Under the pieces are notes generated by a model. That model made no database searches, was not told the DNA's origin, and saw only the letters and a program-made list of their open reading frames with translations. DNA of 64,000 nucleotides from Paracidovorax avenae ATCC 19860. GTDB lineage: Bacteria; Pseudomonadota; Gammaproteobacteria; Burkholderiales; Burkholderiaceae_C. Positions within the stretch are counted from its first letter, which is position 1, and each line of letters begins with the position of its first letter. The position numbers and the translations under genes were made by a program. The stretch spans positions 2,418,001-2,482,000 of the forward strand of contig NC_015138.1 of NCBI RefSeq assembly GCF_000176855.2, written 5' to 3'. Shown here one piece after another: positions 52,514 to 61,546 of the stretch.

Positions 52514-53422
52514 CTAGCGCCCCATGCGCCGCATGAGATCGCGCGCCGCGGCTTCCGGATCGGGGGCGTTCACCAGAGCGCGTACCACGGCGATCGACCC
52601 GACGCCGGTCGCGAGCACCTCTGCGAACTGCTCCGCGCCGATCCCGCCGATGGCCACCTGCGGATAGCCGCGCATGAGCCGCGCGTAGCCCGCGAGGCGG
52701 GCCAGCCCCTGGGGTACGGTCGCCATTTTCTTGAGCGTGGTGGGGAAGACCGCGCCCATGGCCACGTAGCTGGGGGCGGCCGCGTCGGCGCGCACCATCT
52801 CGGCATACCCGTGCGTGCTCACCCCGAGCCGCAATCCGGAGGTGCGCAGCGTCTCCAGCGAGCCGGGGGCCAGGGCATCGAGGTCTTCCTGCCCCAGGTG
52901 GACGCCATAGGCGCCGGCCTCGATGGCGGCCTGCCAGTGGTCGTTGATGAAGAGCAGGGCAGGGGTGCCCCGCACCGCCTCCACCGCGGCCCGCACTTCG
53001 CGTTCGACGGCCGCGCCGTCTTCCGACTTGAAGCGCAACTGCACCGTCGGCACGCCGGCCCGCGCCATGCGGCCGACCCAGTGGGCGTCGGGCAGCACGG
53101 CGTACAGGCCGAGCCTGTCCGGGCAGTGGGCGAAGGGGCGGGCATGGGGCCGGGGCTGCAGGCCGAAGTCCACGGGCTCGCCGGGCCATTGCGCTGCGTC
53201 GAAGTGGCCCGTGCGGTCCGTCCGGGCCTGCCAGGCGCGAGCGAGGCAGTCGGCGTCCACGGCGATGAAGCCGAGCTGGCTGCAGGCGCGCAGGGCGGCG
53301 GCATAGGCCGCTCCGCCGTGCGCGGGGGCCGGCATGGGCTGGGCGGGAAAGCCGGCGAAGGCCGCCGCATGGGCCTGCACGATGGCATCGGCCATCGCCT
53401 GGAGGGTGGAATCTTCAGCCAT
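52514..53422 (-). CDS. thiE: thiamine-phosphate synthase with N-terminal extension
   Basis: Joins HMP-PP and thiazole phosphate to give thiamine phosphate. 302 residues, longer than the usual 210. The C-terminal 200 residues are Thi[63 protein letters not shown], and [11 protein letters not shown]. The first 95 residues are an extension ([33 protein letters not shown]) whose role is unknown. It overlaps thiG by eight bases and is the last gene of thiO-S-G-E. Confidence 0.93.
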   Translation of the reverse strand: MAEDSTLQAMADAIVQAHAAAFAGFPAQPMPAPAHGGAAYAAALRACSQLGFIAVDADCLARAWQARTDRTGHFDAAQWPGEPVDFGLQPRPHARPFAHCPDRLGLYAVLPDAHWVGRMARAGVPTVQLRFKSEDGAAVEREVRAAVEAVRGTPALLFINDHWQAAIEAGAYGVHLGQEDLDALAPGSLETLRTSGLRLGVSTHGYAEMVRADAAAPSYVAMGAVFPTTLKKMATVPQGLARLAGYARLMRGYPQVAIGGIGAEQFAEVLATGVGSIAVVRALVNAPDPEAAARDLMRRMGR

Positions 53423-54224
53423 GGTCGTGGTGCCAGAAAGGGGTGCCGAGCACGGGCGTGCTCGGCTGGGCCGCGTCCTGCGCGGACATGGCGCCGGCCT
53501 GCCGGGCAGTGCGTCCGGCCTGCACCGCGTCGGCGAAGGCGCCGGCCATGGCCACCGGGTCCTGCGCCAGGGCCACGGCCGTGTTGAGCAGCACGCCGTC
53601 GTAGCCCCACTCCATCACCTGGCAGGCATGGGAAGGCAGGCCCAGGCCCGCATCCACGAGCAGGGGCACGTCCAGCCGCTCGCGCAGCGTGCGCAGCGCA
53701 TAGGGGTTGACGGGGCCGCGGCCGGTGCCGATGGGCGCGGCCCAGGGCATGACGGCCTGGCAGCCCACGTCCACCAGGCGCTGGCAAAGCACGAGGTCTT
53801 CGGTGCAGTAGGGCAGCACGTGGAAGCCGTCGCGCACCAGCTGGGAGGCGGCCTCCACGAGGTTCAGCGTGTCTGGCTGCAGCGTGTAGTCGTCGCCGAT
53901 CAGCTCCAGCTTGATCCAGGGCGTGCCGAAGACTTCGCGGGCCATCTGGGCGGTGGTGACGGCCTCCTGGATGCTGTGGCAGCCGGCGGTGTTCGGCAGC
54001 ACCGGCACGTCCAGCCGGCGCAGCAGTTCCCAGAAGCCTCTGCCGGCTTCCGCGGGATTGCTGCCCTGGCGCCGCAGCGAGGCGGTCACCATGGCCGGGC
54101 GGGCACGCCGCACGGCGGCCTCCAGCACGCTGGGCGAGGGATAGCGGGCGGTTCCCAGCAGGAGCCGGCTGGCGAAGCGCTGGCCGTAGAGGACCAGGGC
54201 GTCATCGGATGCGGTGTCGGGCAT
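53415..54224 (-). CDS. thiG: thiazole synthase
   Basis: Builds the thiazole ring of thiamine from ThiS thiocarboxylate, DXP and dehydroglycine. 269 residues, the normal length. Motifs are [31 protein letters not shown], the catalytic-Lys region [27 protein letters not shown], and [21 protein letters not shown] and [11 protein letters not shown] for the phosphate site. It lies between thiS and thiE, overlapping thiE. Confidence 0.97.
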   Translation of the reverse strand: MPDTASDDALVLYGQRFASRLLLGTARYPSPSVLEAAVRRARPAMVTASLRRQGSNPAEAGRGFWELLRRLDVPVLPNTAGCHSIQEAVTTAQMAREVFGTPWIKLELIGDDYTLQPDTLNLVEAASQLVRDGFHVLPYCTEDLVLCQRLVDVGCQAVMPWAAPIGTGRGPVNPYALRTLRERLDVPLLVDAGLGLPSHACQVMEWGYDGVLLNTAVALAQDPVAMAGAFADAVQAGRTARQAGAMSAQDAAQPSTPVLGTPFWHHDHG

Positions 54225-54305
54225 GGCGGATGTCGAGGGAGAAGAAGGCGGGGAGACGGCGTGGCCGGCGAAGGCTGTCGGGCGTTCGGGCGCGGTGGCC
54301 GGGGG

Positions 54306-54503
54306 TCAGCCGCCCGTCACGGGCGCGATGATCTCCACCCGGTCGCCGGGTCGCAGCGCGTGGCCGGCATGGCGGGCCTGGGGGACGAACACGGTGTTGA
54401 CGGCCACCGCGAAAGGCGGGCGGGCGGCGATCGCCGCGATGGCATGGGCCACGGTGGCGCCCTCGGGCAGCTCGGTGGCTTTCTGGTTGATGACGACGTT
54501 CAT
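54306..54503 (-). CDS. thiS: sulfur carrier protein ThiS
   Basis: 65 residues with a ubiquitin-like fold. It ends in the required Gly-Gly (VEIIAPVTGG), which is thiocarboxylated by ThiF. The start ATG at 54503 overlaps the thiO stop (ATGA). It lies 81 bases upstream of thiG. The adenylyltransferase ThiF and thiC are not in the window. Confidence 0.97.
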   Translation of the reverse strand: MNVVINQKATELPEGATVAHAIAAIAARPPFAVAVNTVFVPQARHAGHALRPGDRVEIIAPVTGG

Positions 54504-55618
54504 GGCAGTGCGGCGGCGGGTTCGAGGTCCAGCGCCAGGTCGAAGCGGGAGGCGAGGGGGGATTGTCCTTCGTTCAGGCATTCCATCACCACGTCCAGGA
54601 TGGCCGGGGAAATCATGAAGCCGTGCCGGTACAGGCCGTTCACCTGCAGCACGCGCGGCGCGGTGCGCCGCACCGCGGGCAGGTTGTCGGGCAGGGTGGG
54701 GCGGCACTGCGTGGCGATCTCGAGGATCCGGGCCTCGGCGAAGCCGGGGTGCACGGCATAGGCCGCGCTCAGCAGTTCCAGGGTGGAGCGCACGCTCGCG
54801 GGCGAGAGGTCGTCCGATTCGATCTCGGTGGCGCCGATCACGAAGATGTGGTCCTCTTTGGGGGCGATATAGATGGGATAGCGCGGGTGCACCAGCCGGG
54901 TGGGGCGGCGCAACGCCACGCCGGGCGCGTGCAGCCGGACCACCTCGCCGCGCACGCCGCGGAGTTCGGACCACTGCGCCCGGGCGCCCAGGCCCCGGCA
55001 GTCCAGCACCCAGTCGGGCTGGACGGCCGCGCCCGGCGTGAAATCTTCCGGCGCGCGCGGGCTGTGCCAGTGCACCCGCACGCCGCGGTCGCGCATGGAG
55101 TGTTCCAGGGCCGCGAGCAGTTGCCGGTTGTCGAGCTGGCCCTCGCCGGGCAGGTACAGGCCCTGGTGGAAGCGCTGCCCCTGGAGGGCGGGCTCCGCCT
55201 CCTGCAATTGCCTGCTGTCGAGCACCTGCAGGGCGGGCAGTTCGGGCACGGTGCGGGCCGTGCGCTCCAGCACGCCGCGCAGCCGCGCGGCCTCGGCGGC
55301 ATCCTGGCGGTGCCAGAGGATGAGGGTGCCCTCCTGCTGGAAGAACACGGGCCACTCGAGGCCGGCCAGCAACTGGGGCCAGCGCGACAGGGCATGGTGA
55401 CCCATGCGGACCACGCCGGGTTCGGTGATGGCGGATTCCGCCAGCGGCGCGAGCATGGCGGCGGCGATGCGGGCTGCGGCACCCTGGGCGTCCGGGCCCT
55501 GGGCCTCGTACACCTCCACGGCGTGCCCCTGCCGCGCCAGCTCGGCGGCCAGCAGCCGGCCCATGAGGCCGGCGCCCAGGATGGCGATGGAGGAATGCGG
55601 GGACAGCAGGGCAGTCAT
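54500..55618 (-). CDS. thiO: glycine oxidase ThiO
   Basis: A flavoprotein of the D-amino-acid-oxidase family that makes dehydroglycine (iminoacetate) for thiazole synthesis. It marks the aerobic route in place of ThiH. 372 residues. The FAD-binding dinucleotide motif is ILGAGLMGRLLAAELARQG, and the C-terminal part has IYIAPKEDHIFVIGATE and NGLYRHGFMISPA. First gene after the TPP riboswitch, overlapping thiS by four bases. Confidence 0.95.
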   Translation of the reverse strand: MTALLSPHSSIAILGAGLMGRLLAAELARQGHAVEVYEAQGPDAQGAAARIAAAMLAPLAESAITEPGVVRMGHHALSRWPQLLAGLEWPVFFQQEGTLILWHRQDAAEAARLRGVLERTARTVPELPALQVLDSRQLQEAEPALQGQRFHQGLYLPGEGQLDNRQLLAALEHSMRDRGVRVHWHSPRAPEDFTPGAAVQPDWVLDCRGLGARAQWSELRGVRGEVVRLHAPGVALRRPTRLVHPRYPIYIAPKEDHIFVIGATEIESDDLSPASVRSTLELLSAAYAVHPGFAEARILEIATQCRPTLPDNLPAVRRTAPRVLQVNGLYRHGFMISPAILDVVMECLNEGQSPLASRFDLALDLEPAAALP

Positions 55619-55701
55619 GGGCGGGCGGTGGATGCGGTTCTCGTCGGTCGGGCGCTTGCGCGCGAAGGCGCGGCACGGAGAACAGGCGGCGGTCCACCGT
55701 C

Positions 55702-55788
55702 GAAACTCCCCACGCCAGCATGACCTGGATCGGGTGCCGAGGGTCTCTCTCAGCCGCGCCCGGCGGGCGCGGCACCCCTGTTTCGTCC
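55702..55788 (-). promoter_or_regulatory. TPP riboswitch (thi box) upstream of thiO
   Basis: On the minus strand ACAGGGGTGC starts P1-P2, followed by the conserved CTGAGAGAGACCC, then ACCCGATCCAGGTCATGCTGGCG (split here by its own conserved GATC and ATGCTGG blocks) and a closing GGGGAGTTTC. Helix P3a is a G+C-rich hairpin in the CGCGCCCGCCGGGCGCGG part. It lies 83 bases upstream of the thiO ATG, leaving room for an expression platform. It should lower expression of thiO-S-G-E when TPP is abundant. Confidence 0.95.
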
Positions 55789-55844
55789 GTTGGCTGAATT
55801 ACAGCACAGCGCTGCGGAAGGCGTATTTGATATCGCGCATGCGC

Positions 55845-55850
55845 CATAAT
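55845..55850 (+). promoter_or_regulatory. -10 element of thiD, probably leaderless
   Basis: CATAAT with seven bases (TTTTGCC) before the ATG at 55858, no ribosome site. Transcription would start at or beside the start codon. The riboswitch lies on the other strand and does not control thiD. Confidence 0.5.
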
Positions 55851-55857
55851 TTTTGCC

Positions 55858-56757
55858 ATGAATTCCAAGCCTCTCGAACCACGGCCGGCGGCGTCCGCCG
55901 TGGAAGGATCCCGCTACGTGCGCGTCCTGTCCATTGCAGGGTCTGACAGCGGGGGCGGGGCGGGCATCCAGGCCGACCTGAAGACCTTCGCCGCCCTGGG
56001 CTGCTACGGCATGACCGCCATCACGGCCATCACCGCCCAGAACACGCAGGGCGTACGCTCCATCCATGGCGTGCCCGCCGCCATCCTGCGCGACCAGATC
56101 GACGCGGTGGTGGAAGACATCGGCGTGGACGCCGTCAAGATCGGCATGCTGCATGCCCCCGAGGTCGCCGAGGTGGTGGCCGATGCGATCCGCCGGCACG
56201 CGCTGCCCCACGTGGTGCTCGATCCCGTCATGGTGGCCACCAGCGGCGACCGCCTCATCGCGCCGGACACCGTGCGCGTGCTGGTGGAGGCGCTGTTTCC
56301 GCTGGCCACGGTGGTGACGCCGAACCTCGACGAGGCGGGCATGCTGCTGGGCCGTGCGATCCAGGACGAGGGCGCCATGGAGGCCGCGGCGCAGGAACTG
56401 CTGGGCCTCGGCGCCCCGGCCGTGCTGCTCAAGGGCGGCCACCTGCCGGGCGACGCCCTGGTGGACGTGCTGGCCGTGCAGGGGCTGGCCCAGCACCTGC
56501 GCCTGCGGTCCGCGCGTATCCCGACGCGCAACGGCCATGGCACGGGCTGCACGCTGTCGTCCGCGATCGCCGCCCACCTGGCCCTCGGCAGCGGCCTGCG
56601 CGAAGCGGTGGCTGCCGCGCATGCCTACGTGCAGGCGGCGATCACGGCCGGTGCGCCGGTGCGCACGGGCCGCGGCGCCGGCCCGCTCGACCATGGGCAC
56701 GCGCCCGTGGCGCAGCGCATCCAGCGCGATCCGGCCGCGACCGGGGGTGCCCTGTGA
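55858..56757 (+). CDS. thiD: hydroxymethylpyrimidine/phosphomethylpyrimidine kinase
   Basis: Phosphorylates HMP and HMP-P to HMP-PP for thiamine synthesis. 299 residues, ribokinase-like. Motifs are LSIAGSDSGGGAGIQADLKTF, ALGCYGMTAITAITAQNTQG, DPVMVATSGD, NLDEAGMLLG, and the anion-hole GHGTGCTLSSAIAAHLA near the C-terminus. Divergent from thiO. Followed by the kinase/cyclase gene after 31 bases, but the sharp change in function suggests separate roles. Confidence 0.96.
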   Translation: MNSKPLEPRPAASAVEGSRYVRVLSIAGSDSGGGAGIQADLKTFAALGCYGMTAITAITAQNTQGVRSIHGVPAAILRDQIDAVVEDIGVDAVKIGMLHAPEVAEVVADAIRRHALPHVVLDPVMVATSGDRLIAPDTVRVLVEALFPLATVVTPNLDEAGMLLGRAIQDEGAMEAAAQELLGLGAPAVLLKGGHLPGDALVDVLAVQGLAQHLRLRSARIPTRNGHGTGCTLSSAIAAHLALGSGLREAVAAAHAYVQAAITAGAPVRTGRGAGPLDHGHAPVAQRIQRDPAATGGAL

Positions 56758-56788
56758 ACGGCCGCCTGCGGCACAGGCAGGAGGGCGC

Positions 56789-59700
56789 ATGAGTCTCCGC
56801 GCTCCGGACCCGGGGCACATCCGGGAAGCTTTCTCCGCGCAGGACGCGCTCGTGCAGCGCTACGTGCTGCAGGACGTGATCGGCACGGGCTCCTACGGCA
56901 TCGTGTTTTCCGCGGCCCATCGCCAGACCGCCCAGAAGGTGGTGCTGAAGTTCGTCCGCATCGACGAGGACGAGCGCCTTTTCAAGCGGTTCCGGCGCGA
57001 GATCGCGGCCTGCGCCCGGCTCCACCATCCGCACATCGTGCAGCTGCTCGACGAGGGCGTGTGCGGACCGTTCGTTTTCGCGGTGTTCGAGTTCGTCCCG
57101 GGCCTGACGTTGCGGCAGTTGCTGCAGAACCAGGGTGCGCTGCCCGCGGCCGAGGCCGGCCGCCTCATGCTCCAGGTGCTGGACGCCATGGCCTGCGCGC
57201 ACGATGCGGGGATCACGCACCGCGACCTCAAGCCCGAGAACATCATGATCAGCGCTTCGGGGCTGACCTCGCATGCCAAGGTGCTGGATTTCGGCATCAG
57301 CACGCTGCTGCCCGGCTTCGGCGACGCCCTGGCCACGCAGCTCACGCGCGAGGGTGAATACGTCGGCACGCCCGCCTACAGCTCGCCGGAGCAATTGCGC
57401 GGCGAAGCCGTGACCCCCCAGGCCGACCTCTATGCCTGGGGACTGATCTTCCTGGAGTGCCTCACCGGCAAGGTGGTCACTGGCGAATCCACCGCCGAGA
57501 TCTACCAGCGGCAGCTGTCGCCCCAGGAGTTCAGCCTGCCCCAGGCGATCCAGGGCCATCCGCTGGCCGAGGTGCTGCGCAGCGCCCTGCGCAAGCGCTG
57601 CCAGGACCGGGCCGCCTCGGCGCGCCAGCTCTGGGAGCGCTCGGCCGCCGTGCGCCTGGACGACCTGGTGGGCATCCTGCGCACGCGCCCCGGCGCCGGC
57701 CCGAGCGCCATCGCGCCCACCGTGGCCTTCGGCACGCCGCACGAGGAAAAGCGGCAACTGACCCTGCTGTACTGCGGCGTCTATTTCTCGGATTTGCCCG
57801 AGACGGCCGACGAGGAGGCCGCGGAACGGCAGGAGATGGCCCAGCGCAGCGTGCTGCGCCGCCTCATCGATGTCGCCGTGCAGCGCGGCGGCACGCTGGG
57901 CGGCACCCTGGGGACGCATTTCCTGGTCACGCTCGGCTACTCCTCCCACGCCGAGGCCGATGCCCGCCTGGCCGCACAGATCTCCCGCGAGCTGGTGCGC
58001 TCGGCAGAGGATGCGGGCCCGGAGGTGCGCTGGCAGGTGCGCATCGGCCTGCACACGGGTTCCGTCCTGATCGAAAGCGGTTCGGTCGTGCCGTGCCGCG
58101 CGCTGGACATCGCCATGCGGATGGAGGCCGCGGCAGCCGATGGCCAGGTGGTCGTGAGCGAGGCGGCGCGCCAGCGCCTGCGCCACCATGCGCGCTTCGT
58201 GCCGCAGGGCGGCGTGCGCCTGCCGGGCGCCGCCTCGGAAATACCTTCCTTCGGCATGCTGCCCGAAGAAGCCGCGCGCCAGCCGCTGCGCGAAGCCGTG
58301 GGCCGGTGGCGCGAGCTGCTGGCGCTGCGCCGCCGCTGGCGGGACGCGGCCGCCGGGCGGGGGCGGGCGGTGCTGGTGCGCGGCGAGGCCGGCATCGGCA
58401 AATCCTGCCTGAGCGAAACCTTCCTGTCGCAGGTGGAGGGGCGCGAGGGGCTGGTCCTGCGCACGGCCTGCTGGCCCGAGCAGGAGAACAGCGCCCTGGC
58501 ACCCATGCTCGCCCTGGTGCGCGCGCAGTGCGGCGATCCGGAGGCTCCCGACGACGCCGTCGTCGATCGCCTGTCGGCCCTGCTGTCCGCGGCCGGCTGC
58601 GACGTGGAGCGCGTGCTGCCGATCTTCTGCGTCTGGCTGTCCCTGCAGGTCGGCCGGCACCAGGTCGTGGACATCGCCCCCGCGCTGCAGAAGGCGCTGC
58701 TGATGGAGGCCGCGCAGCGCTGGCTGCAGGCGCAGGCGCGCTCCGCGCCGGTGCTGCTGTTCGTCGAGGACCTGCACTGGGCGGATTCCGCCACGCTGGA
58801 ATGGCTGGCGGCGCTCGCGGGCGCCATGGCGGACCAGCGGTGGATGCTGCTGCTCACGGCCCGGCCCGAATGGGAGCCGGCCCTGCCCATGTCCGGCGCG
58901 CTGCAGCGGCTGGAAGTGGGACGCCTGGGGCCGGCCGAGGCCGCGTCCATGGTGCGGCACGTGCTGGCGCCGCGCCGGGTGTCGCAGGCGGTCATCGACC
59001 ACGTGGTCGCCCGTACCGATGGCGTCGCGCTGTTCATCCAGGAGCTGGCGCGCACGCTGCTGGAAACCTGCCTGGTCGAGCGGGACGGCCTGTGGGACTT
59101 CCAGGAGCAGGCCGACCTGAAGGGCATCCCGATCACCCTGCGCGACTCGCTGGAAAGCCGCTTCATGCAACTGGGCCCGGCACGCGAGGTGCTGCGCTGG
59201 GCTTCCATCTGGGGGAGGCGGTTCGATGCCGAATGGCTGCCGGACTGCGGCATGCAGGACGTGGAGGACAGCCTGCGGTCCCTGGTGGACGTGGGGCTGC
59301 TCATGCCGGCGGATGCCGCGGGCCACTACCTGTTCCGGCATGCACTGATCCGCGACGCCGCCTACGACAGCATGCTGGCCACGCAGCGCTCGCACATGCA
59401 CGGCGTGGTCGCCACGGTGATATTGAAGCGGCGCCCGCGCGTGCGCGACGAAGAGCCCGGCCTGCTGGCGCACCACTATGCGCTGGCCCGGGATTTCGCG
59501 AACGCGGTTCCGGCGGGGCTCGCCCAGCTGCGCATGACGCAGCACCGCTCGCTGAACGACGAGACCATCACCTACTCGCGCACGGTGGAAGAGTGGATCG
59601 ACCGCCTGGACGAGCCCGACCGCTGGGAACCCCGGCTCGCGCTGGATGGCTACGTGCTGCAGGCGCTGATGAACAAGTACGGTTGGGCGCACCCCCAGGT

Positions 59701-60724
59701 CGAGCAGCGCATCGAGCAGTCCCGGGGGCTGGTGGAACGCGACATCTCGGTGGACCTGCGCGTGCAGCATATCTGGCTCATGCTCACCTACCACCACGTG
59801 GCGAGCCACCGCGCCGAGGTCATGCGCCTGAGCCTGCAGCTGGAAGAGCTGGCGCGCCGGCAGGGGGATGCGGGCATCCTGGTGGCGGCCTGCACCTGGA
59901 TCGGGCTGGCGTTCTATTCCGAAGGCCGCTTCGAGGAGGCGGAGCGCTACCTTTCCGAAGCCATCGACGAGCGCCATGCAGATGCGTCTAGGCACCACGC
60001 CGCGCAGCTCGGCTTCGACACCGTATCGTGGGCGCTGGCCGCGCGGTCCCTGGTCCGCTGGGGCGCCGGCCACGACGCACTGGCGAACGAGGATGGCGTG
60101 CGTGCGGTGGAGCGCGCCCGGGCCCTCGCGCACATTCCCTCGATGGGGATCACCATGCTCTACCAGGCGCTGGGCTACCTGGGCCGGCAGGACGTCGAGT
60201 GCGCCCGCCAGGTGGTCGATGAGTTGATCGAGCTGTCCGGGCGCTATGGTCTGCCGGCCTTCCGCGGGTATGCCGAGGTCATCCGCTGCTGGGTGGCGGG
60301 CGACCTGGCCGGCGCCGACGGAATGATCGAGGCCCTCTGGGGTATCGGTTGCAAGTACTGCCAGACCTACTACCGGGCCTTCTGCGCGGAGATCCTGGCG
60401 CGGCAGGGCCGCTGGGCCGACGCCGCCGGCCGGCTGGAACACTGCATCGAACTCACCCGCGAACTGGACGAGGGCATATACACTGCGGAATTGTGGCTGC
60501 AGAAGGCCCACTGCCTGCTGCAGGACGGTGCGCGCGCCGAAGAGGCCGCCGCCTGCCTGCGCCAGGCCGTTCAGGTCGCCCGGGAGGGCGGCAAACACCG
60601 GGTAGAGGCACAGGCGCTGTCACGCCTGCGCCATGTGGATCCCGCATCCTGCACTGCCAGCGATGAAGAGCGGTTGCAGTCCTTGCTGGGTATGCGCCCC
60701 GAGCTCGGGGCTTTCGTGTGTTGA
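56789..60724 (+). CDS. kinase / degenerate cyclase / ATPase fusion of the TOMM kinase-cyclase type
   Basis: 1311 residues. Residues 25-285 are a Ser/Thr kinase with intact motifs: GTGSYG (32-37), Lys54, HRDLKPEN (144-151) and DFG (167-169). Residues about 315-480 are cyclase-like, but the metal-site Asp residues of active enzymes are missing (GVYFSDLPE; GGTLGTHFL), so it should not make a cyclic nucleotide. An AAA/STAND-type ATPase follows: Walker A RGEAGIGKSCL at about 533 and Walker B LLFVEDLHWADSA at about 656. Helical TPR-like repeats make up the rest. The architecture matches, from memory, TIGR03903 TOMM_kin_cyc. Starts at ATG 56789 with AGGAGGG. Twenty-four bases before the precursor gene. 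Confidence 0.88.
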   Translation: MSLRAPDPGHIREAFSAQDALVQRYVLQDVIGTGSYGIVFSAAHRQTAQKVVLKFVRIDEDERLFKRFRREIAACARLHHPHIVQLLDEGVCGPFVFAVFEFVPGLTLRQLLQNQGALPAAEAGRLMLQVLDAMACAHDAGITHRDLKPENIMISASGLTSHAKVLDFGISTLLPGFGDALATQLTREGEYVGTPAYSSPEQLRGEAVTPQADLYAWGLIFLECLTGKVVTGESTAEIYQRQLSPQEFSLPQAIQGHPLAEVLRSALRKRCQDRAASARQLWERSAAVRLDDLVGILRTRPGAGPSAIAPTVAFGTPHEEKRQLTLLYCGVYFSDLPETADEEAAERQEMAQRSVLRRLIDVAVQRGGTLGGTLGTHFLVTLGYSSHAEADARLAAQISRELVRSAEDAGPEVRWQVRIGLHTGSVLIESGSVVPCRALDIAMRMEAAAADGQVVVSEAARQRLRHHARFVPQGGVRLPGAASEIPSFGMLPEEAARQPLREAVGRWRELLALRRRWRDAAAGRGRAVLVRGEAGIGKSCLSETFLSQVEGREGLVLRTACWPEQENSALAPMLALVRAQCGDPEAPDDAVVDRLSALLSAAGCDVERVLPIFCVWLSLQVGRHQVVDIAPALQKALLMEAAQRWLQAQARSAPVLLFVEDLHWADSATLEWLAALAGAMADQRWMLLLTARPEWEPALPMSGALQRLEVGRLGPAEAASMVRHVLAPRRVSQAVIDHVVARTDGVALFIQELARTLLETCLVERDGLWDFQEQADLKGIPITLRDSLESRFMQLGPAREVLRWASIWGRRFDAEWLPDCGMQDVEDSLRSLVDVGLLMPADAAGHYLFRHALIRDAAYDSMLATQRSHMHGVVATVILKRRPRVRDEEPGLLAHHYALARDFANAVPAGLAQLRMTQHRSLNDETITYSRTVEEWIDRLDEPDRWEPRLALDGYVLQALMNKYGWAHPQVEQRIEQSRGLVERDISVDLRVQHIWLMLTYHHVASHRAEVMRLSLQLEELARRQGDAGILVAACTWIGLAFYSEGRFEEAERYLSEAIDERHADASRHHAAQLGFDTVSWALAARSLVRWGAGHDALANEDGVRAVERARALAHIPSMGITMLYQALGYLGRQDVECARQVVDELIELSGRYGLPAFRGYAEVIRCWVAGDLAGADGMIEALWGIGCKYCQTYYRAFCAEILARQGRWADAAGRLEHCIELTRELDEGIYTAELWLQKAHCLLQDGARAEEAAACLRQAVQVAREGGKHRVEAQALSRLRHVDPASCTASDEERLQSLLGMRPELGAFVC

Positions 60725-60748
60725 TCCGATGATGAGGGGAGGATTCCA

Positions 60749-61546
60749 ATGAGTTCCATTCAGCAACAGCCCGGCGATCCCTTGCTGGAGTTCCGGCTGG
60801 CCTATCTGCGCGCCATCGCCAAATCCTGGTACGAGACCGACTACCGCGACCGCCTGCTCGCGCAGAAGGACATCCAGCCGCAGCTCGCCAAGGACTTCGG
60901 CCTGAAGACCATCTGGCCCTGGCTCGACGTGTCCCTGGAGCGCAGCGACAACCCGCTCGACCAGACCCTGTGGAAGCCCGAGCTGACCGCGGGCTGGATC
61001 GGCCTGGACGACGCCTTCGAGATCGTGTTCCCCGAGGCGCCCTCCGACCGGGCCGCCGAGGCGCTGGCCAGCTACTACCAGCTGTTCCCCACGCTCATGG
61101 GCGCGACCGCCGACATCACCAACGAGGAGCACGTGCCGCCCGGCATCGTGGGCGGCGCACTGCCCACCGGCCTGGGCATCCCGGGCGGAGACCCCGGTTC
61201 CCTGCTGGCCTTCGGCGGTGTGGTGCTGCGCGCCATCGCGCTCGCCTGGCAGTCCAAGGAGTTCCGCGACGAGCTGCTGAATCCCCAGTGCAGCGATGCG
61301 GCCGGCCTGCTGAGCCAATGGCTGGGCTACAACAACCCCTTCAACTTCTCCATCCGGTTCACGCCCAACAAGGCGCTGACCTGGGATGCCGGCAAGGGGC
61401 ACTGGAACCAGCTCAACCCGGACGGCAGCAAGATCAAGAACCGCATCGTGCTGAACTATCCGAACGCACCGGAAGCCCGCGATTTCTGGCCGATCTCGCT
61501 CACGTCGTACAACAACACCGGCAGCGCCTACCCGTTCACCTGCTGA
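60749..61546 (+). CDS. BMA_0021/BMA_0022-type TOMM/NHLP-like precursor, two units fused
   Basis: 265 residues. Unit 1 (11-118) and unit 2 (151-265) are related. Each has the nitrile-hydratase-leader-like helix, LRAIAKSWYETDYRDRLL (20-37) and LRAIALAWQSKEFRDELL (160-177). Each then carries a conserved FP/YP element, EIVFPEAPSD and IVLNYPNAPE. Gly/Pro-rich residues 131-150 join them. The only Cys are 181 and the C-terminal 265 (SAYPFTC). In Burkholderia the corresponding family occurs as two tandem genes; here they seem joined in one protein. ATG at 60749 has GGGGAGGA upstream. Next gene abuts. Precursor role is inferred from family and context; a modified core has not been shown. Confidence 0.82.
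   Translation: MSSIQQQPGDPLLEFRLAYLRAIAKSWYETDYRDRLLAQKDIQPQLAKDFGLKTIWPWLDVSLERSDNPLDQTLWKPELTAGWIGLDDAFEIVFPEAPSDRAAEALASYYQLFPTLMGATADITNEEHVPPGIVGGALPTGLGIPGGDPGSLLAFGGVVLRAIALAWQSKEFRDELLNPQCSDAAGLLSQWLGYNNPFNFSIRFTPNKALTWDAGKGHWNQLNPDGSKIKNRIVLNYPNAPEARDFWPISLTSYNNTGSAYPFTC

Noticed and set aside
55789..55857. Second TPP riboswitch for thiD
   Set aside because: The only thi box is on the minus strand; thiD starts directly after its -10 element.
56642..60598. Long minus-strand open frame opposite the kinase/cyclase gene
   Set aside because: It mirrors the kinase frame and lacks any motif or ribosome site.
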